DNA of 64,000 nucleotides from Candidatus Obscuribacterales bacterium (lineage in GTDB: Bacteria; Cyanobacteriota; Vampirovibrionia; Obscuribacterales; Obscuribacteraceae), in contig JAKFUT010000317.1 in the NCBI GenBank assembly GCA_021732565.1, forward strand, positions 1-64,000, written 5' to 3'. A model generated the notes under the pieces. That model worked only from the letters and a program-made list of their open reading frames with translations, made no database searches and was not told the origin of the DNA. The translations under genes were made by a program, and so were the position numbers. The first letter of the stretch is position 1. Each line of letters begins with the position of its first letter. Shown in pieces: positions 35,451 to 44,468 of the stretch.

Positions 35451-36530
35451 TCAGAAACGGGTCAGGAAATAGTAGGCGATGCCTACAGGAATTGGGATGA
35501 CCTGCATAATCGCAATTAGATTTGCAAGTTTAGGGTTGTTACTAATTTGTCTTCGAAGTTGCAAGCCTGGTAGCGACACCAATCTGTACAATAGCAATCC
35601 TGCAGGAATAGTCATTATTGCTGCAATGACTGGTGCAATTAGCGGACAATGAATTGCAACGCGAGAGGCGATGGCAGTGAACGGAATGTGAATCAGGTAT
35701 AGTTCATAACTGAATCGTCCCAACCTTGAGATCAACCGCGACAGAAGGAACTCTCGTTTCCACACTGAGCAAATGAATACCAAAAGTCCAAGCAAGAATC
35801 CTGCCATCGGAGAGTCTGCAGCAAAGCGATGAGTGAGGAATGTACCAAGCAGACAGACACTAAGCAACATCAGACTTTTAAGGTATAGACTAAATTTTCC
35901 CTCTTGACACAACAGCCCGAAGAAACAGCCGCAGATGAGCGCGGAGGGCAAGAAATGGGACACCGATCCAAAGAACGCTCCGCTAGCGAACCGGGGCAGA
36001 AAAATAGAGCTAAAACTCAACAGGCCGACCAATAGAAATTGAAGCCCCAATGGAGATTTGATTTGCCGATAGAGCAAAGGAGCCACAAGATAGAAACATT
36101 CCTCCACTGCGATGGTCCAGGCGATCCCGAAGGGACCGGCTACTGGCTTGAAGAAGCCGATCGTAAATGTGAGGTATTCAGGTAAAAGTCCCAATGTATT
36201 GGCCAGATTATCTTCTTTCTGAGGAATAGGTAAGCAGAACATCAGCAGATAGATGGACAAAACAATGTAGTAAGGTGGCGCAATTCTCGTCCACCGTCGC
36301 GAATAAAAATCAACAAGAAACCGACTTTCGGTCCTTGTGGACAGCATAATCCGGGTAATGAGGAAGCCGCTGATAGCGAAAAACAACGCCACTCCCCACG
36401 CTCCTGTTGGCAAAGAGGTTAAACCACAATGACAAACCACCACGAGGAACCAGGAAATACACCGAAGGACGTCAATCCAGGGGAAGTAATGTTTGTCACG
36501 AGATTCAAGAGGTTGGACTGATTTGTCCAT
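35451..36530 (-). CDS. Membrane acyltransferase, acyltransferase-3 family
   Basis: 359 residues, about ten membrane segments. The blocks are PWIDVLRCISWFLVVVCHCGL, ALFFAISGFLITRIML, RRWTRIAPPYYIVL and GIAWTIAVEECFYLVAPLL, the last a variant of WSLxxExxFY with Thr and Val. This is the third OafA-like enzyme of the window. Probably acylates a surface sugar. It is downstream of, and on the same strand as, the TylF-type methyltransferase with 108 bases between them. Confidence 0.91.
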   Translation of the reverse strand: MDKSVQPLESRDKHYFPWIDVLRCISWFLVVVCHCGLTSLPTGAWGVALFFAISGFLITRIMLSTRTESRFLVDFYSRRWTRIAPPYYIVLSIYLLMFCLPIPQKEDNLANTLGLLPEYLTFTIGFFKPVAGPFGIAWTIAVEECFYLVAPLLYRQIKSPLGLQFLLVGLLSFSSIFLPRFASGAFFGSVSHFLPSALICGCFFGLLCQEGKFSLYLKSLMLLSVCLLGTFLTHRFAADSPMAGFLLGLLVFICSVWKREFLLSRLISRLGRFSYELYLIHIPFTAIASRVAIHCPLIAPVIAAIMTIPAGLLLYRLVSLPGLQLRRQISNNPKLANLIAIMQVIPIPVGIAYYFLTRF

Positions 36531-36638
36531 AGGGCAATCGTATCACTCTGTCTGTCGAGCACAAAACTGCGGCGGTCTTCCATTATAGTGATTGCCTCAG
36601 GCATATATCCAGCAATTGCGGCGTACTACAGACCAACT

Positions 36639-37448
36639 CTATAGTTTCGATAGAATTCGGAAATGTCCAGAAAAAGATGGTGGAGAGTTAACTTCATATT
36701 CGCTGGCATGTGCACTGGCAAATTCATCCACGGCCAGCTTGGCACCAGCAGAGAAAAATCCGTAATCGTCAATGATTATGCTGCCACCGGAAGATAGTGA
36801 CTTATGGAGCAAATTCAAAGCGCAGGCGATCGGTTCATACAAGTCGAAGTCTACATAGGCAAAACAAACCTGATTAGGTAATTCTACTTCAGGCGACAAT
36901 TGCTCTATGAATCCTTCCACCACATGGACGCGCTCTGGCGGAATTTGTACTTTCGACAGTTGCTCAATCAAAAACTGCTTCCCGTAAGACATTGTACGCT
37001 CATACTTTGCAATGGAGCCCAGCTCAAAAATATCGTCGATTAACTCATCTTTGTCCGATGGTTTCGAAAGCCCCTCAAAGCTGTCAAACAGCCATAAATG
37101 TCTGTCATAACGGAGCAATTCGTTCGCTAGTAAAGCAGATGTAAATCCTTGTGCAACGCCGAATTCACAAACATCTCCAGCGGCATTGTTAATTGAGGAA
37201 TGTAAGTAATGGAGGATGAAAAATGCTTCTGAAATTCCGGTTCCTTCGAGTGCTGTCAGAAGGGTAAGTCTGTTATCTGCTGCGGGGAGGTCGGGGAAGA
37301 TTTGCGTTTCATATATTCCTGCTATCTCCCTTACCACTGCTTGATACCGGCTCCCGTGTCGTTGGATCTGGTACCTTGAAATCAATTGGTATCCGAGGCA
37401 CCCGAGCAAGCGGTTCGCGGTTTTTTTGATGAACGTCTTAATTCTCAC
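36639..37448 (-). CDS. TylF/MycF-family sugar O-methyltransferase
   Basis: 269 residues. The SAM-binding motif is DVCEFGVAQGFTSALLA. LWLFDSFEGLSKPS is the family hallmark after strand 2, with VHVVEGFIEQLSP and VCFAYVDFDLYEPIACALNLL next and IIIDDYGFFSAGAKLAVDEF carrying the paired aspartates that bind Mg2+. TylF-type enzymes methylate sugar hydroxyls. In a polysaccharide locus methylation may cap or decorate the chain. Divergent from the GT9 gene, 148 bases away. Confidence 0.88.
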   Translation of the reverse strand: MRIKTFIKKTANRLLGCLGYQLISRYQIQRHGSRYQAVVREIAGIYETQIFPDLPAADNRLTLLTALEGTGISEAFFILHYLHSSINNAAGDVCEFGVAQGFTSALLANELLRYDRHLWLFDSFEGLSKPSDKDELIDDIFELGSIAKYERTMSYGKQFLIEQLSKVQIPPERVHVVEGFIEQLSPEVELPNQVCFAYVDFDLYEPIACALNLLHKSLSSGGSIIIDDYGFFSAGAKLAVDEFASAHASEYEVNSPPSFSGHFRILSKL

Positions 37449-37581
37449 GCTTGAGCCCTTTAATCAATTGTATTAATCATCCAACAATCAGTACCAAGTT
37501 AAATCGCTTAGAATTGGAGGAAAATGCGATACGTGTTCAAGATCCTGATCCTTGGGGAGGGGAAAGGACATTAACCCGGTC

Positions 37582-37587
37582 GGAGGT
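37582..37587 (+). promoter_or_regulatory. Ribosome-binding site that fixes the GT9 start
   Basis: GGAGGT stands nine bases before the ATG at 37597. The open frame extends upstream to a TTG at 37552, but only the downstream ATG is served by this strong site, so the shorter protein is annotated. Confidence 0.75.
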
Positions 37588-37596
37588 CCTAACAAA

Positions 37597-38838
37597 ATGT
37601 CGCCGGAGAAGGATTTCGCAAGGACTCTTAGACGCGGCCTTGCACGTCCGTTTCTATCGGCCAGCGTGAACCTAATGACTAAATGCGGCGGAGAAGCATT
37701 TTTCAGGTTAGTTGGCATGCGAAAGGACACGGACAATTATTCTCTCAAATTATGCAGACGGATCATCGTTATCGCTCTGGAAAGAATTGGAGATACCGTA
37801 CTACTATCGCCATTTCTCAAGAATCTCCGAGATGGCGCTCCTCATGCAAGAATCAGTATCGTGGTAACCTCTGAAATATTCAACCTTATTGAACGCTGTC
37901 CATATGTTGATGAGGTTCTAATTGCGGGGCCAACTCCCAAAACAGCAAGAATGTCGTTGCCGAAGATTTGGGCAATGAAGCCGGATCTCGTTGTGGTGCC
38001 ACGGTGGGACATTGATTACCACTACAGTACTAGATTGGCTTACCTGACTGGAGCAAGGTGGCGAGCTACTTATTCCGAAAACGTATCGCCCGAAAAACAA
38101 CGCATCAATCGTGGCATGGATTCGCTATTTAACCTGACATTGCACGAGCGCGAACCTGTCTATCATGAGATCGAGCGCAATTTGAGACTGGGGAGATTTA
38201 TCGGTCTCACGGGTGCACCCGGGCCCCTGCAAATCTGGTTAGACGAAACAGATCATCGCAACGCGCAAGCATATCTCATGGGTGAGCTCAAAGAGGTACA
38301 ACCGCGCCTTCTTGTCGGGTTGGGAATCGGTGCCTCGGCAAATAAAAGAAAATGGCCGGTTGATCGCTTCACTGAATTGGTGAAATGGATGATAACGAAC
38401 TTCCACGCTCATGTTGTCATCTTCGGCTCTGATGCAGACCACGCCGCCGCTGCTATGTTGGCTCACACCAGCAACGCAATTATAAATGCCTGCGGAAGGC
38501 TAACCATTAGAGAAAGCGCGGCGCTGATGCAACGCTGCGGGATATTCATTGGAAACGACAGTGGTCCCAAGCATCTGGCCTCCATCTCTTTACCTGTTGT
38601 CGAAATATCTTGCCACCCGCTCGGCGGAGATCCCTTCGACGCTTGCGCCCCCGAACGATTCAGGGCTAGAGGAACGAAACCGTCCATAGTAATTCAACCG
38701 ACAGAACCGCTTTTCCCCTGCTCCGATAAGTGTCTCTCTAATGACGCTCACTGCATATTACAAATCGATGTGGCTACAGTTCGCCGGGAAGTCGCCAATT
38801 TTCTAGACAACCTACAGCCCGACAGGTTTCACCCATAA
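37597..38838 (+). CDS. Glycosyltransferase family 9 (heptosyltransferase-like)
   Basis: About 413 residues. IIVIALERIGDTVLLSPFLKNL is the GT9 N-terminal motif (GDxxxxxPxL). GLGIGASANKRKWPVDRFTELV and FIGNDSGPKHLASISLPVVEI are the two ADP-heptose-binding blocks of the C-terminal lobe. Classic members add heptose to the LPS core; those inside EPS loci may use other ADP- or NDP-sugars. A cysteine-containing C-terminal segment (PCSDKCLSNDAHCILQ) resembles the end of other GT9 proteins. Confidence 0.9.
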   Translation: MSPEKDFARTLRRGLARPFLSASVNLMTKCGGEAFFRLVGMRKDTDNYSLKLCRRIIVIALERIGDTVLLSPFLKNLRDGAPHARISIVVTSEIFNLIERCPYVDEVLIAGPTPKTARMSLPKIWAMKPDLVVVPRWDIDYHYSTRLAYLTGARWRATYSENVSPEKQRINRGMDSLFNLTLHEREPVYHEIERNLRLGRFIGLTGAPGPLQIWLDETDHRNAQAYLMGELKEVQPRLLVGLGIGASANKRKWPVDRFTELVKWMITNFHAHVVIFGSDADHAAAAMLAHTSNAIINACGRLTIRESAALMQRCGIFIGNDSGPKHLASISLPVVEISCHPLGGDPFDACAPERFRARGTKPSIVIQPTEPLFPCSDKCLSNDAHCILQIDVATVRREVANFLDNLQPDRFHP

Positions 38839-38979
38839 CTGAGGAAGGCACCAAACAGATCAGGTCCACAGCGCCCGGCCGCCAGTCTGTACCCCATCGT
38901 TCAAGGGAATTGTTATAATTCCGCAGTTGGCTCATTACTGAAACTAAGCTAGTAGTCATTGAATGGAAGTGCCAGTCAG

Positions 38980-39909
38980 ATGGAATTCGACGTGCCGGTC
39001 GTTCTGTTCGTGTACAATCGCCCGGCAAAATTCCGTAGACTCTGGTCGAGGATAGCCACCCTGTGTCCTCGAATATTATATGTCATCTCAGACGGTCCCC
39101 GAAATCCTGCTGATGGACCATTGATAGAGGAGTGCCGACAGCTTGTCAACCCCGATTGGCCCTGTTCATTAACAAAAATATTTGCATCCAGCAATCTTGG
39201 ATGTGAAGAAAGTTTGATACGAGGGATTTCTCAGGTCTTCGCAAACGAAGAGACTGGAATTTTTCTTGAGGACGATTGTATTCCGGCAGATAGTTTCTTT
39301 CCATACTGCAGAGAGCTTCTAAACCGATTTGAGGACGACCCGCAAATTTTTTCAATCGCGGGCAGTAATCAGTTTGAGCACCATAAATCTCAAATTCAGC
39401 ACAGGGATTCAATTAGCTTCTCCAGATATTTTTCGTCATGGGGCTGGGCCGGTTGGCGCCGTACCTGGCAAATCTGCAACTGGAATGTGCCATTGCGGCC
39501 CGCGCAGGTCACTGATGTTTTGACGCAGAATAGTATGCATCGTTGGACTGGTCGATTTTGGAAAGACCTTCTTAGCGAACAAAACCAGGTGCCGTGGGAT
39601 TACCACTGCGCATTTACGGCTCTTCGCTACGGTCTCTACACTGTAATTCCGGTCAGGAATCTTATACATAATATAGGACACGATAACGAAGCCACTCACA
39701 CAACTCAAGTCCGCGTAATGCCTGAGGCTCACGATGTGGAGTTTCCACTTCGCCTTCCTGCGCGCACCACCACCAACGACGATTACGACCGGCTAATCGA
39801 GTTACACCACACTGATGGTCGGATATTGACTCTACTGCGAAATAGGCTTGCACTCAGAACAAGATTGAAACTGATTCGAGAATTATTATTCGGGCAGCAG
39901 CCGCGTTAG
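38980..39909 (+). CDS. GT-A glycosyltransferase, HlpA-like (plus-strand paralogue)
   Basis: 309 residues from the ATG at 38980; the frame is open seven codons further back at a TTG. VPVVLFVYNRPAKFRRLW and YVISDGP open the GT-A domain, and IFLEDDCIPADSFFPY carries the DxD-type acidic pair (D98, D99). SFSRYFSSWGWAGWRRTW is the acceptor-side block of the family. The paralogue at 48241-49164 aligns from the first residue without a gap over at least 107 residues, which supports this start. The sugar transferred is unknown. Confidence 0.85.
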   Translation: MEFDVPVVLFVYNRPAKFRRLWSRIATLCPRILYVISDGPRNPADGPLIEECRQLVNPDWPCSLTKIFASSNLGCEESLIRGISQVFANEETGIFLEDDCIPADSFFPYCRELLNRFEDDPQIFSIAGSNQFEHHKSQIQHRDSISFSRYFSSWGWAGWRRTWQICNWNVPLRPAQVTDVLTQNSMHRWTGRFWKDLLSEQNQVPWDYHCAFTALRYGLYTVIPVRNLIHNIGHDNEATHTTQVRVMPEAHDVEFPLRLPARTTTNDDYDRLIELHHTDGRILTLLRNRLALRTRLKLIRELLFGQQPR

Positions 39910-39916
39910 AAACATG

Positions 39917-41047
39917 TTACTGTCTCTTTTCTCGTTGTTCGTAAAGAGACTGAAGAAATGCGCTGACCTCTTTGCCTACTTCTGAATGAGGCTTGGGTAG
40001 CCCCTTCACGGTAAGAGGCACACACTCATATTGCCCAAGACTGAACGCTCGAAGCCGTTCGGCCAAATCCGACGGTCTAAGAGGGTCGAACCACCACTGC
40101 GAGGGCAACAAACGATGAGCACCAGCATAATGAGAACAGAAACAGGGGGTTCCACACATAACAGCTTCATTCACCACCACTCCCCACTGATCATCTAAGC
40201 TCGGGAAAACAAACACATTGGCATTTCTGTATTCCGAGATCAACTGCTCTCGACTCAGAGCACCAAGCAAAACGATATAGGGACGGGTTGCAGCAAACTC
40301 GGCAATCGAGTTTTCGAGTTGCCCGCTACCTGCAATCCGTAGCTCCAACCGAGAGAAAAGTTCCTCATCGATTTGTGCAACATGCTCCAATGATGCAAAT
40401 AGTTGAGCTATACCCTTGCGCTTATGAAGTTGCGAAGCAACCAGCAATGTAAAGTTATCGTCCAATTTTTCAATTCGGGTGCCGGGGGAAAATGGCTCAC
40501 CGTTAATGGTAAAGGGGGTCTCAAAGATTCGCTCTCGGGCAACACCCAGAGATTGAACATAAGTGCTATCGAACTCAGAGCCATGGGTGATCCAGTGATC
40601 CACTCGTGTCGCGAGAAATTTCCGAATCATTCTACGCAACCAATTCACCCGCCGATGTTGAAATGGAGTTCCCTCCCACCAAATTGTGAAAGGAATCTTT
40701 TTCCTTTGCGAGTACCAATAAGCAAGAAGCGACCGCATTCCCGTCTCCGTGCTGACAACGAGGTCGGGGTCTTCGTTGTTCAGGAGTCTTAGTGTATCGA
40801 ATCTCAGTTGTACTCCGTCAACACCTCGTTCCCTACCGCTTTGAACAAACAGATTTGGCCCGCGAGAAATTACTATGCGGTAAGGAACACTCTCGAACTC
40901 GCTGTCCCTTTGAAGATCCCACGGACGGACGCCCTTGGATGCACCGGCTATAACAGTGAGATCGAAGTCCTCACTCAGAGCCTTCCATAGCCACTGTTTG
41001 TGAATGTCGAGCGAGTGGTGCAAGAACACTAATCGGGGTTTAACCAT
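39917..41047 (-). CDS. Glycosyltransferase family 4
   Basis: 376 residues from the ATG at 41047, eight bases after the FkbM gene stop; the open frame reaches 41083 inside that gene. RLVFLHHSLDIHKQWLWKAL lacks the classic glycine loop. TLLVASQLHKRKGIAQLFASL, LRIAGSGQLENSI and VFVFPSLDDQWGVVVNEAVMCGTPCFCS, with its EX7E-like VNEAVMCG, are GT4 donor-lobe features. Probably forms a two-gene operon with the methyltransferase upstream. Confidence 0.87.
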   Translation of the reverse strand: MVKPRLVFLHHSLDIHKQWLWKALSEDFDLTVIAGASKGVRPWDLQRDSEFESVPYRIVISRGPNLFVQSGRERGVDGVQLRFDTLRLLNNEDPDLVVSTETGMRSLLAYWYSQRKKIPFTIWWEGTPFQHRRVNWLRRMIRKFLATRVDHWITHGSEFDSTYVQSLGVARERIFETPFTINGEPFSPGTRIEKLDDNFTLLVASQLHKRKGIAQLFASLEHVAQIDEELFSRLELRIAGSGQLENSIAEFAATRPYIVLLGALSREQLISEYRNANVFVFPSLDDQWGVVVNEAVMCGTPCFCSHYAGAHRLLPSQWWFDPLRPSDLAERLRAFSLGQYECVPLTVKGLPKPHSEVGKEVSAFLQSLYEQREKRQ

Positions 41048-41054
41048 AGTCGAT

Positions 41055-41762
41055 CTAATGATGAATTTCTCCATCCAGAACAAAGGTCAAATTGAATTTG
41101 TCGATGAAAACCAAGCGATAACCATAATTCAGTAGCCCCAAAATTGAACAAAGCATTTGAAGCGGGCTAACTGGCTGGTCGTACTCCACGCAAATCACTC
41201 CAGGGCGCAATCGTTCTCTCATCATGTCTTTTAAGACTTCCATTTCGGCACCTTCTATGTCTAGTTTCAACAAATCGATCCTTTCATGATTCAGTTGACG
41301 CATGAGTGAGGTTAATCTCTTGCACGATGCCTCAAAGTAATGATCTGTCTTTTGCAGATTTACGACTGAGTGCGACACAAAAGCAGGATTTTGCGGCCCG
41401 TAGAATTTCAACTCTTGGTCCGATGACCATAGCCCTACACTCAAGAAGTTGAACGACTGGGGGAATTTATTTTCCTCCACGTAACAAACAGCCCGGGGAG
41501 TGGGGTCAAAGGCGTGAACAACCATACCGAATCGACTGATGAGAGCGAGATCAAATGTTGTGTCCTCGCCCACTCCAGCGCAATAGCAGATCCAATCGCT
41601 CTTGATCATATTTACCGGAACAACCCAGCCGCCGTAATCGCTTCCGAGTTTTTCGAGTTGCAGCCCCCGGGATTTTACAAGGAAGGTCCCGATCAGCCGA
41701 AGGACTGCCCTATTGAGCCGAAAGCACAACCCAAAGTGAATGTCATACAGAGTACGTTCCAT
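41055..41762 (-). CDS. FkbM-family methyltransferase
   Basis: 235 residues. The SAM-binding strand region WICYCAGVGEDTTFDLAL, the acidic HAFDPTPRAVCYVEE after strand 2, IDLLKLDIEGAEMEVLKDM (the FkbM hallmark) and VICVEYDQP are all present. FkbM enzymes in glycan loci are thought to O-methylate sugars. It is only distantly similar to the second FkbM gene at 53137. A 7-bp hairpin (41791-41797 with 41808-41814, AGAAACC/GGTTTCT) lies about 30 bases upstream of its ATG. Confidence 0.87.
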   Translation of the reverse strand: MERTLYDIHFGLCFRLNRAVLRLIGTFLVKSRGLQLEKLGSDYGGWVVPVNMIKSDWICYCAGVGEDTTFDLALISRFGMVVHAFDPTPRAVCYVEENKFPQSFNFLSVGLWSSDQELKFYGPQNPAFVSHSVVNLQKTDHYFEASCKRLTSLMRQLNHERIDLLKLDIEGAEMEVLKDMMRERLRPGVICVEYDQPVSPLQMLCSILGLLNYGYRLVFIDKFNLTFVLDGEIHH

Positions 41763-41940
41763 TGCCTGACCGCAGAACCACAGAGGAACCAGAAACCTTC
41801 ACAAAGCGGTTTCTAGTAATTAAAGCATACGGTAAGGAAGAGTCCTAAATGGTTTAACGGATAATGGATGCGTGGAACTTCGAAGATCATCGGCACTATT
41901 TCCTTGGTAAGATTCCTCGTTGATACCAACAGGAGATACT

Positions 41941-43182
41941 TTGAGAATCGTTCATTTGACTCAGTCATTCTCAGGTGGCGCTGGCAAAGCAGCCGGCCTC
42001 CTTCACAACGAATTGAGAAAGATGGGGATAGACTCGCTTGGCTACGTAGGGGAACACGACCAGGTTGAGAAGGGAGTAGTATCGATGAGTCAGGCTATGT
42101 CGCGTTACCAACAACTTCTCTGGCGCCTCAAGCGAATCCCCTGGCGAATAAACCTGAAGAAAGACACATGGCACCAGCGAGTTGAGTGTGAGTTTTTCAG
42201 TGTTCCACGTAGACCGGGCGGTGAGGTGTTGCCCTTGCTGCTTCCGGAAAGTGATATCTATCACCTCCACTGGCTGTCGGAATTCGCTGATTACCCCTCG
42301 CTCTTTTCATTTTTGCGGTCAAGGAAGGCAGTCTGGACTCTTCATGACATGAATCCATTCACAGGAGGCTGTCACTTTACCCATGGTTGCAACCGATTTG
42401 CAGACGCCTGCGGGTCCTGCCCGTTGCTCTCGTCAACAAATGAGAACGATATTTCGAGAAAATCGTTTCTGCTAAAGAAAAGCATATTTGAAGATGTGGC
42501 CCCCCGTGGTCTCTATCTGGTATCGCCATCAAATTGGCTTGCAGCAAAGGTCAGGCAGAGTTCATTGCTTAAGGACTTCCCTCTGTCTGTAATTCCTCTT
42601 GGCATAAACACGGCTCAGTTCATTAAGCATGACAAATTGGAGTGCAGGGGCCGATTCAATATTCCCCCGGAAATAAAGGTGGTCGTGTTCGTAGCGGCTG
42701 ATCTGAGCTCATCTAGAAAAGGTTTGTCACTGCTAATGCAGGCGCTTGAGGCGATTCCCGATATCATCTTACTTACAGCAGGCAGGAATGCGCCACAAGA
42801 TAGAATCGGCAGAGTGCACCACTGCGGATACATTGAATCGGCAGATGAACTGGCTCGATTATACGCAGCCGCCGACCTGGCCATAATACCGAGCCTGGAA
42901 GATAACATGCCACAAACCCTGCTTGAATCTATGTCTTGCGGAACCCCGGTCATAGCATCGGACAATTGCGGCGCCAGTGACGTTATTATTTCGGGAGTAC
43001 ATGGTTCTCTCTTCTCGGCCAATAACCCCGCTTCTTTAAGGGAAAAGATACTGGAACTGACTAGTATGGCCACACTCGAGCAAATGTCTCGGGCCTGTCG
43101 CGACCTGGTAAAAATGAGCTTCTCTCTCAAAGTGGAGGCGGCCGCTTACCTATCGCTCTATGAGCAGATCTTATCGGCATGA
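41941..43182 (+). CDS. Glycosyltransferase family 4 (WcaC-like)
   Basis: About 413 residues from a TTG at 41941; AGGAGA lies four to five bases upstream, which decides against the TTG at 41920. RIVHLTQSFSGGAGKAAGLLHNEL is the N-terminal loop. TLHDMNPFTGGCHFTHGCNRF with DACGSCP, a Cys/His-rich segment typical of colanic-acid WcaC-type transferases, lies near residues 130-160. FVAADLSSSRKGLSLLMQAL and LAIIPSLEDNMPQTLLESMSCGTPVIAS (EX7E region) complete the GT-B domain. Confidence 0.89.
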   Translation: MRIVHLTQSFSGGAGKAAGLLHNELRKMGIDSLGYVGEHDQVEKGVVSMSQAMSRYQQLLWRLKRIPWRINLKKDTWHQRVECEFFSVPRRPGGEVLPLLLPESDIYHLHWLSEFADYPSLFSFLRSRKAVWTLHDMNPFTGGCHFTHGCNRFADACGSCPLLSSTNENDISRKSFLLKKSIFEDVAPRGLYLVSPSNWLAAKVRQSSLLKDFPLSVIPLGINTAQFIKHDKLECRGRFNIPPEIKVVVFVAADLSSSRKGLSLLMQALEAIPDIILLTAGRNAPQDRIGRVHHCGYIESADELARLYAAADLAIIPSLEDNMPQTLLESMSCGTPVIASDNCGASDVIISGVHGSLFSANNPASLREKILELTSMATLEQMSRACRDLVKMSFSLKVEAAAYLSLYEQILSA

Positions 43183-43224
43183 GGATTCACTGAGACGGAA
43201 TGCCACGCTTCACCCGTTGAAGAA

Positions 43225-44454
43225 TCAGGTTTCTTTCTTTTGCAATTTTTCCAGAGCCCCCTTCTTAATTCCTGCCTGCAAAAAAACAGTCATACCGACA
43301 GCAGCAAAGAAGGAAGAACCCATGGTACTCCCGAAATTGTAGAGATCCTGAAAATCCCGAAGAAATCGCTCAATGAACACCCCGAGCAGAGCCATACTTA
43401 TTGCGCTCAACAGGGGGAACTTCTTTAACGTTTGGCAGTTCGAAAAGAGAGACCATGTCAGCAGAATATAGAATGGCACAGCGCACAATACGCCCTGGGG
43501 CCCGGTCTCAATCCAGATCTGCAAGAAAAAATTGCAAGGATTATCAATCCTATAGCCAGTGGATGTAACGGCCTCATTGCCCCATCCCACTCCTCGAAAG
43601 GGATTCTGCTCAATGTAATTGGTGGACAATTGCCAGTAATAGGGACGAGCAGCTGCTGACGTTCCGGCTTCCGTATTCGCTAATCGCTCGCGGACTTCTG
43701 CAGGAAGAATGCCGTAACTCAGGACTATTACACAAAGGGCTCCCACAACCAGCAGACTCTTTGAAATCCAGGAACGGGTACCGTGTAATCCGGCCATGAA
43801 AACTATTGCCAGAGGAACCGAAAGGGTTGCAGCGCGAGCATTAGTTACCACAGCGGACCCGAGGCATACCACGGAGCCCAGGATAAACATGTATCGCAAT
43901 CGGGGAAAAGTGTTGGCTATGGTAAACGCAAGGCAGATGATCGCACTAATGGCTGACACGTCGCCAGCGAAATTCTTGTGTCCGAAGCTTGAGCTCATGT
44001 CGTACTGCAGGCCCGACACAGCTGTCTGCAAAAGACATAGAGCAGCAAATAGAACGCCGGCGCCCGCATATGAAAGCAGTGCAACTCGCAGTTGGGCGGG
44101 TTTTTTCGGCAAATGGGCAAAAACGTACACTGGTAACAGAACATATGTGACGACCGTGGCTGTCCTGAAGCCAAAGATTTTTAGTTTCAAGATATTCCCG
44201 GGCTCAACGTACGCTATGCTAGCCACCCCCGCGATAAAGAATGCAAGTAACGCGATGACCACCGGAGAGGTGATGAATTCCTTGTCTATTGGTGGCAGTC
44301 TGGAGCTAAGACGCAGCCCCACCGCCAGGATCGCTCCCATGAACAAGAATATACCCGGCACGTAAAACTGGTGAATACCTAAATCATAGCCGGGGTTAAT
44401 TACCGACCCTGCAAGGCAGCAACATAGAAGAATGGTAGCAAACAATTCCGCCAT
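43225..44454 (-). CDS. O-antigen ligase/polymerase-family membrane protein
   Basis: 409 residues with about ten to twelve membrane segments. The long periplasmic loop contains ARPYYWQLSTNYIEQNPFRGVGWGNEAV, the RGxGxGN-type signature of the Wzy_C/O-antigen-ligase family. A conserved Arg/His environment (SSSFGHKNFAGD) stands before the central helices. It either polymerises repeat units or ligates finished glycan. It is the last gene of a minus-strand run that begins at 50418. It is unrelated at the sequence level to the polymerase-like protein at 6593. Confidence 0.85.
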   Translation of the reverse strand: MAELFATILLCCCLAGSVINPGYDLGIHQFYVPGIFLFMGAILAVGLRLSSRLPPIDKEFITSPVVIALLAFFIAGVASIAYVEPGNILKLKIFGFRTATVVTYVLLPVYVFAHLPKKPAQLRVALLSYAGAGVLFAALCLLQTAVSGLQYDMSSSFGHKNFAGDVSAISAIICLAFTIANTFPRLRYMFILGSVVCLGSAVVTNARAATLSVPLAIVFMAGLHGTRSWISKSLLVVGALCVIVLSYGILPAEVRERLANTEAGTSAAARPYYWQLSTNYIEQNPFRGVGWGNEAVTSTGYRIDNPCNFFLQIWIETGPQGVLCAVPFYILLTWSLFSNCQTLKKFPLLSAISMALLGVFIERFLRDFQDLYNFGSTMGSSFFAAVGMTVFLQAGIKKGALEKLQKKET

Positions 44455-44468
44455 CCAAATGCTCCTAT